Part shown: positions 63,625-64,000 of the stretch, piece by piece | How the letters are laid out: each line of letters begins with the position of its first letter | How positions within the stretch are numbered: the first letter of the stretch is position 1 | NCBI GenBank assembly: GCA_963707275.1 | Contig: CAVPPH010000009.1 | Coordinates: 1-64,000 of the forward strand | Source of the DNA: JACKBK01 sp963707275 | GTDB lineage: Bacteria; Chloroflexota; Anaerolineae; JAAEKA01 | Length of the DNA: 64,000 bases | Direction: 5' to 3' | Translations under genes and position numbers: made by a program | Notes under the pieces: model-generated | The model's input: only the letters and a program-made list of their open reading frames with translations | The model's database searches: none | What the model was told of the DNA's origin: nothing

Positions 63625-64000
63625 ATGGCAGAGATCGAAGCCATCTTCGACGCCTGTCTCCTGAAGCTGGAGACGGGCGCAACAATCGAAGAGAGCTTGC
63701 ACGGGCACGCGGCCGAGCAGGCGGAGATTGCTCCGCTCCTGCAGGTTGTGGCTGCCCTGCGATCTTTGGCCGATCCGGCCCCGGTGCGCGCTGAGCAGTC
63801 GCTGTGGGCGACGCGCTCGGCTTTCCTGGCCGCAGCAGGCGCGGTTCGCGACGCCGTGCCGGTTCCGGGCGAGGATGCCTTCGAGGAAAGTCTGGCTATG
63901 TTGGCCGCCGGCGCGACGACCGATGACTGTGCCGCTGTCTTTCCGAAACAAGCGACGGAACTTCGTTCGTCGCTTGACGTTGTGCAGGCATTGCAACTGG
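63625..64000 (+). CDS. Probable sigma-associated regulatory protein, 3' end outside window
   Basis: ATG 63625 directly follows the ECF sigma stop. The translation MAEIEAIFDACLLKLETGAT continues with repeated acidic, helix-rich segments (IEESLHGHAAEQAEIAPLLQ, SLAMLAAGATTDDCAAVFP) and is cut by the window end at 64000. The repeat of L-x-x-G-x-T/S-x-x-D/E-C/S...P resembles the internally repeated N-terminal region seen in DUF5667-like proteins encoded beside ECF sigma genes. It is presumably an anti-sigma factor. Confidence 0.6.
   Translation, partial: MAEIEAIFDACLLKLETGATIEESLHGHAAEQAEIAPLLQVVAALRSLADPAPVRAEQSLWATRSAFLAAAGAVRDAVPVPGEDAFEESLAMLAAGATTDDCAAVFPKQATELRSSLDVVQALQL

Overview
The window looks like a chromosomal segment of a GC-rich bacterium, most probably a Chloroflexota member (Anaerolineae/Caldilineae type). 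This is an inference from the TPR family with a DPDFDFIRDN-like tail, the type 2 IPP isomerase next to a prenyl synthase, the FeS-NrfD molybdoenzyme set, abundant palindromic intergenic repeats and the CHAT/S8/sigma modules. No rRNA is present. Many genes are broken by single-base frameshifts, including essential ones such as gyrA and uvrB. The shifts are clustered, and long intact frames of 1.8-2.9 kb lie in between. I therefore read most of them as sequence errors and give whole-gene coordinates that span them.

Positions 1-18.45 kb are an accessory island. It carries a TPR protein, a Rad50-like ATPase operon with small partner genes, a DUF262/DUF1524 (GmrSD-like) gene and an AT-rich orphan propeller-like gene. 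These are followed by a very long COG1205/DUF1998 helicase (DruE-like), a UvrD-type helicase with a RelE-like N-terminus, a RusA-like nuclease, a structured leader with terminator, and a large serine recombinase that abuts and reads into a tRNA-Asp gene. The content and the tRNA edge suggest an integrated defence island.

Positions 18.6-37.7 kb are mostly core. They hold ssb, threonine aldolase, a nucleotidyltransferase, a TorD chaperone, a GNAT enzyme and a DapF homologue lacking both catalytic cysteines. An S23 four-helix-bundle gene is bracketed by inverted hexamer-repeat palindromes. Next come a molybdopterin oxidoreductase with an FeS-NrfD partner, a nitrilase-family protein, an alkyltransferase-like protein, mobA, acpP, fni, a prenyl synthase and hemW with an in-frame low-complexity insertion. 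A divergent FHA-winged-helix regulator and Ser/Thr kinase pair closes the region. TorD, MobA, the molybdo subunit and FeS-NrfD form one functional theme: a membrane-anchored molybdoenzyme and its maturation.

Positions 37.7-52.2 kb hold an exported GH3-like protein, a lipoprotein with a zinc-protease motif, uvrB, a GH13 glycosidase, an alcohol dehydrogenase, a YhhN-like membrane protein, galT and gyrA, then tRNA-Leu and tRNA-Cys within a cluster of hairpin repeats.

Positions 52.2-64 kb contain a four-gene operon of sigma factor, double zinc-finger anti-sigma protein, TPR-CHAT caspase-like protease and subtilase lipoprotein, divergent from an HtrA protease. After it come uppP, a sirtuin, a CDP-alcohol phosphatidyltransferase and a second ECF sigma factor with a putative partner cut by the window end. 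The best candidates for something undescribed are this sigma/anti-sigma/CHAT/subtilase operon, the two helicase- and ATPase-based island modules, and the palindromic hexamer repeats, including the S23 cassette they bracket and the similar insertion inside hemW.
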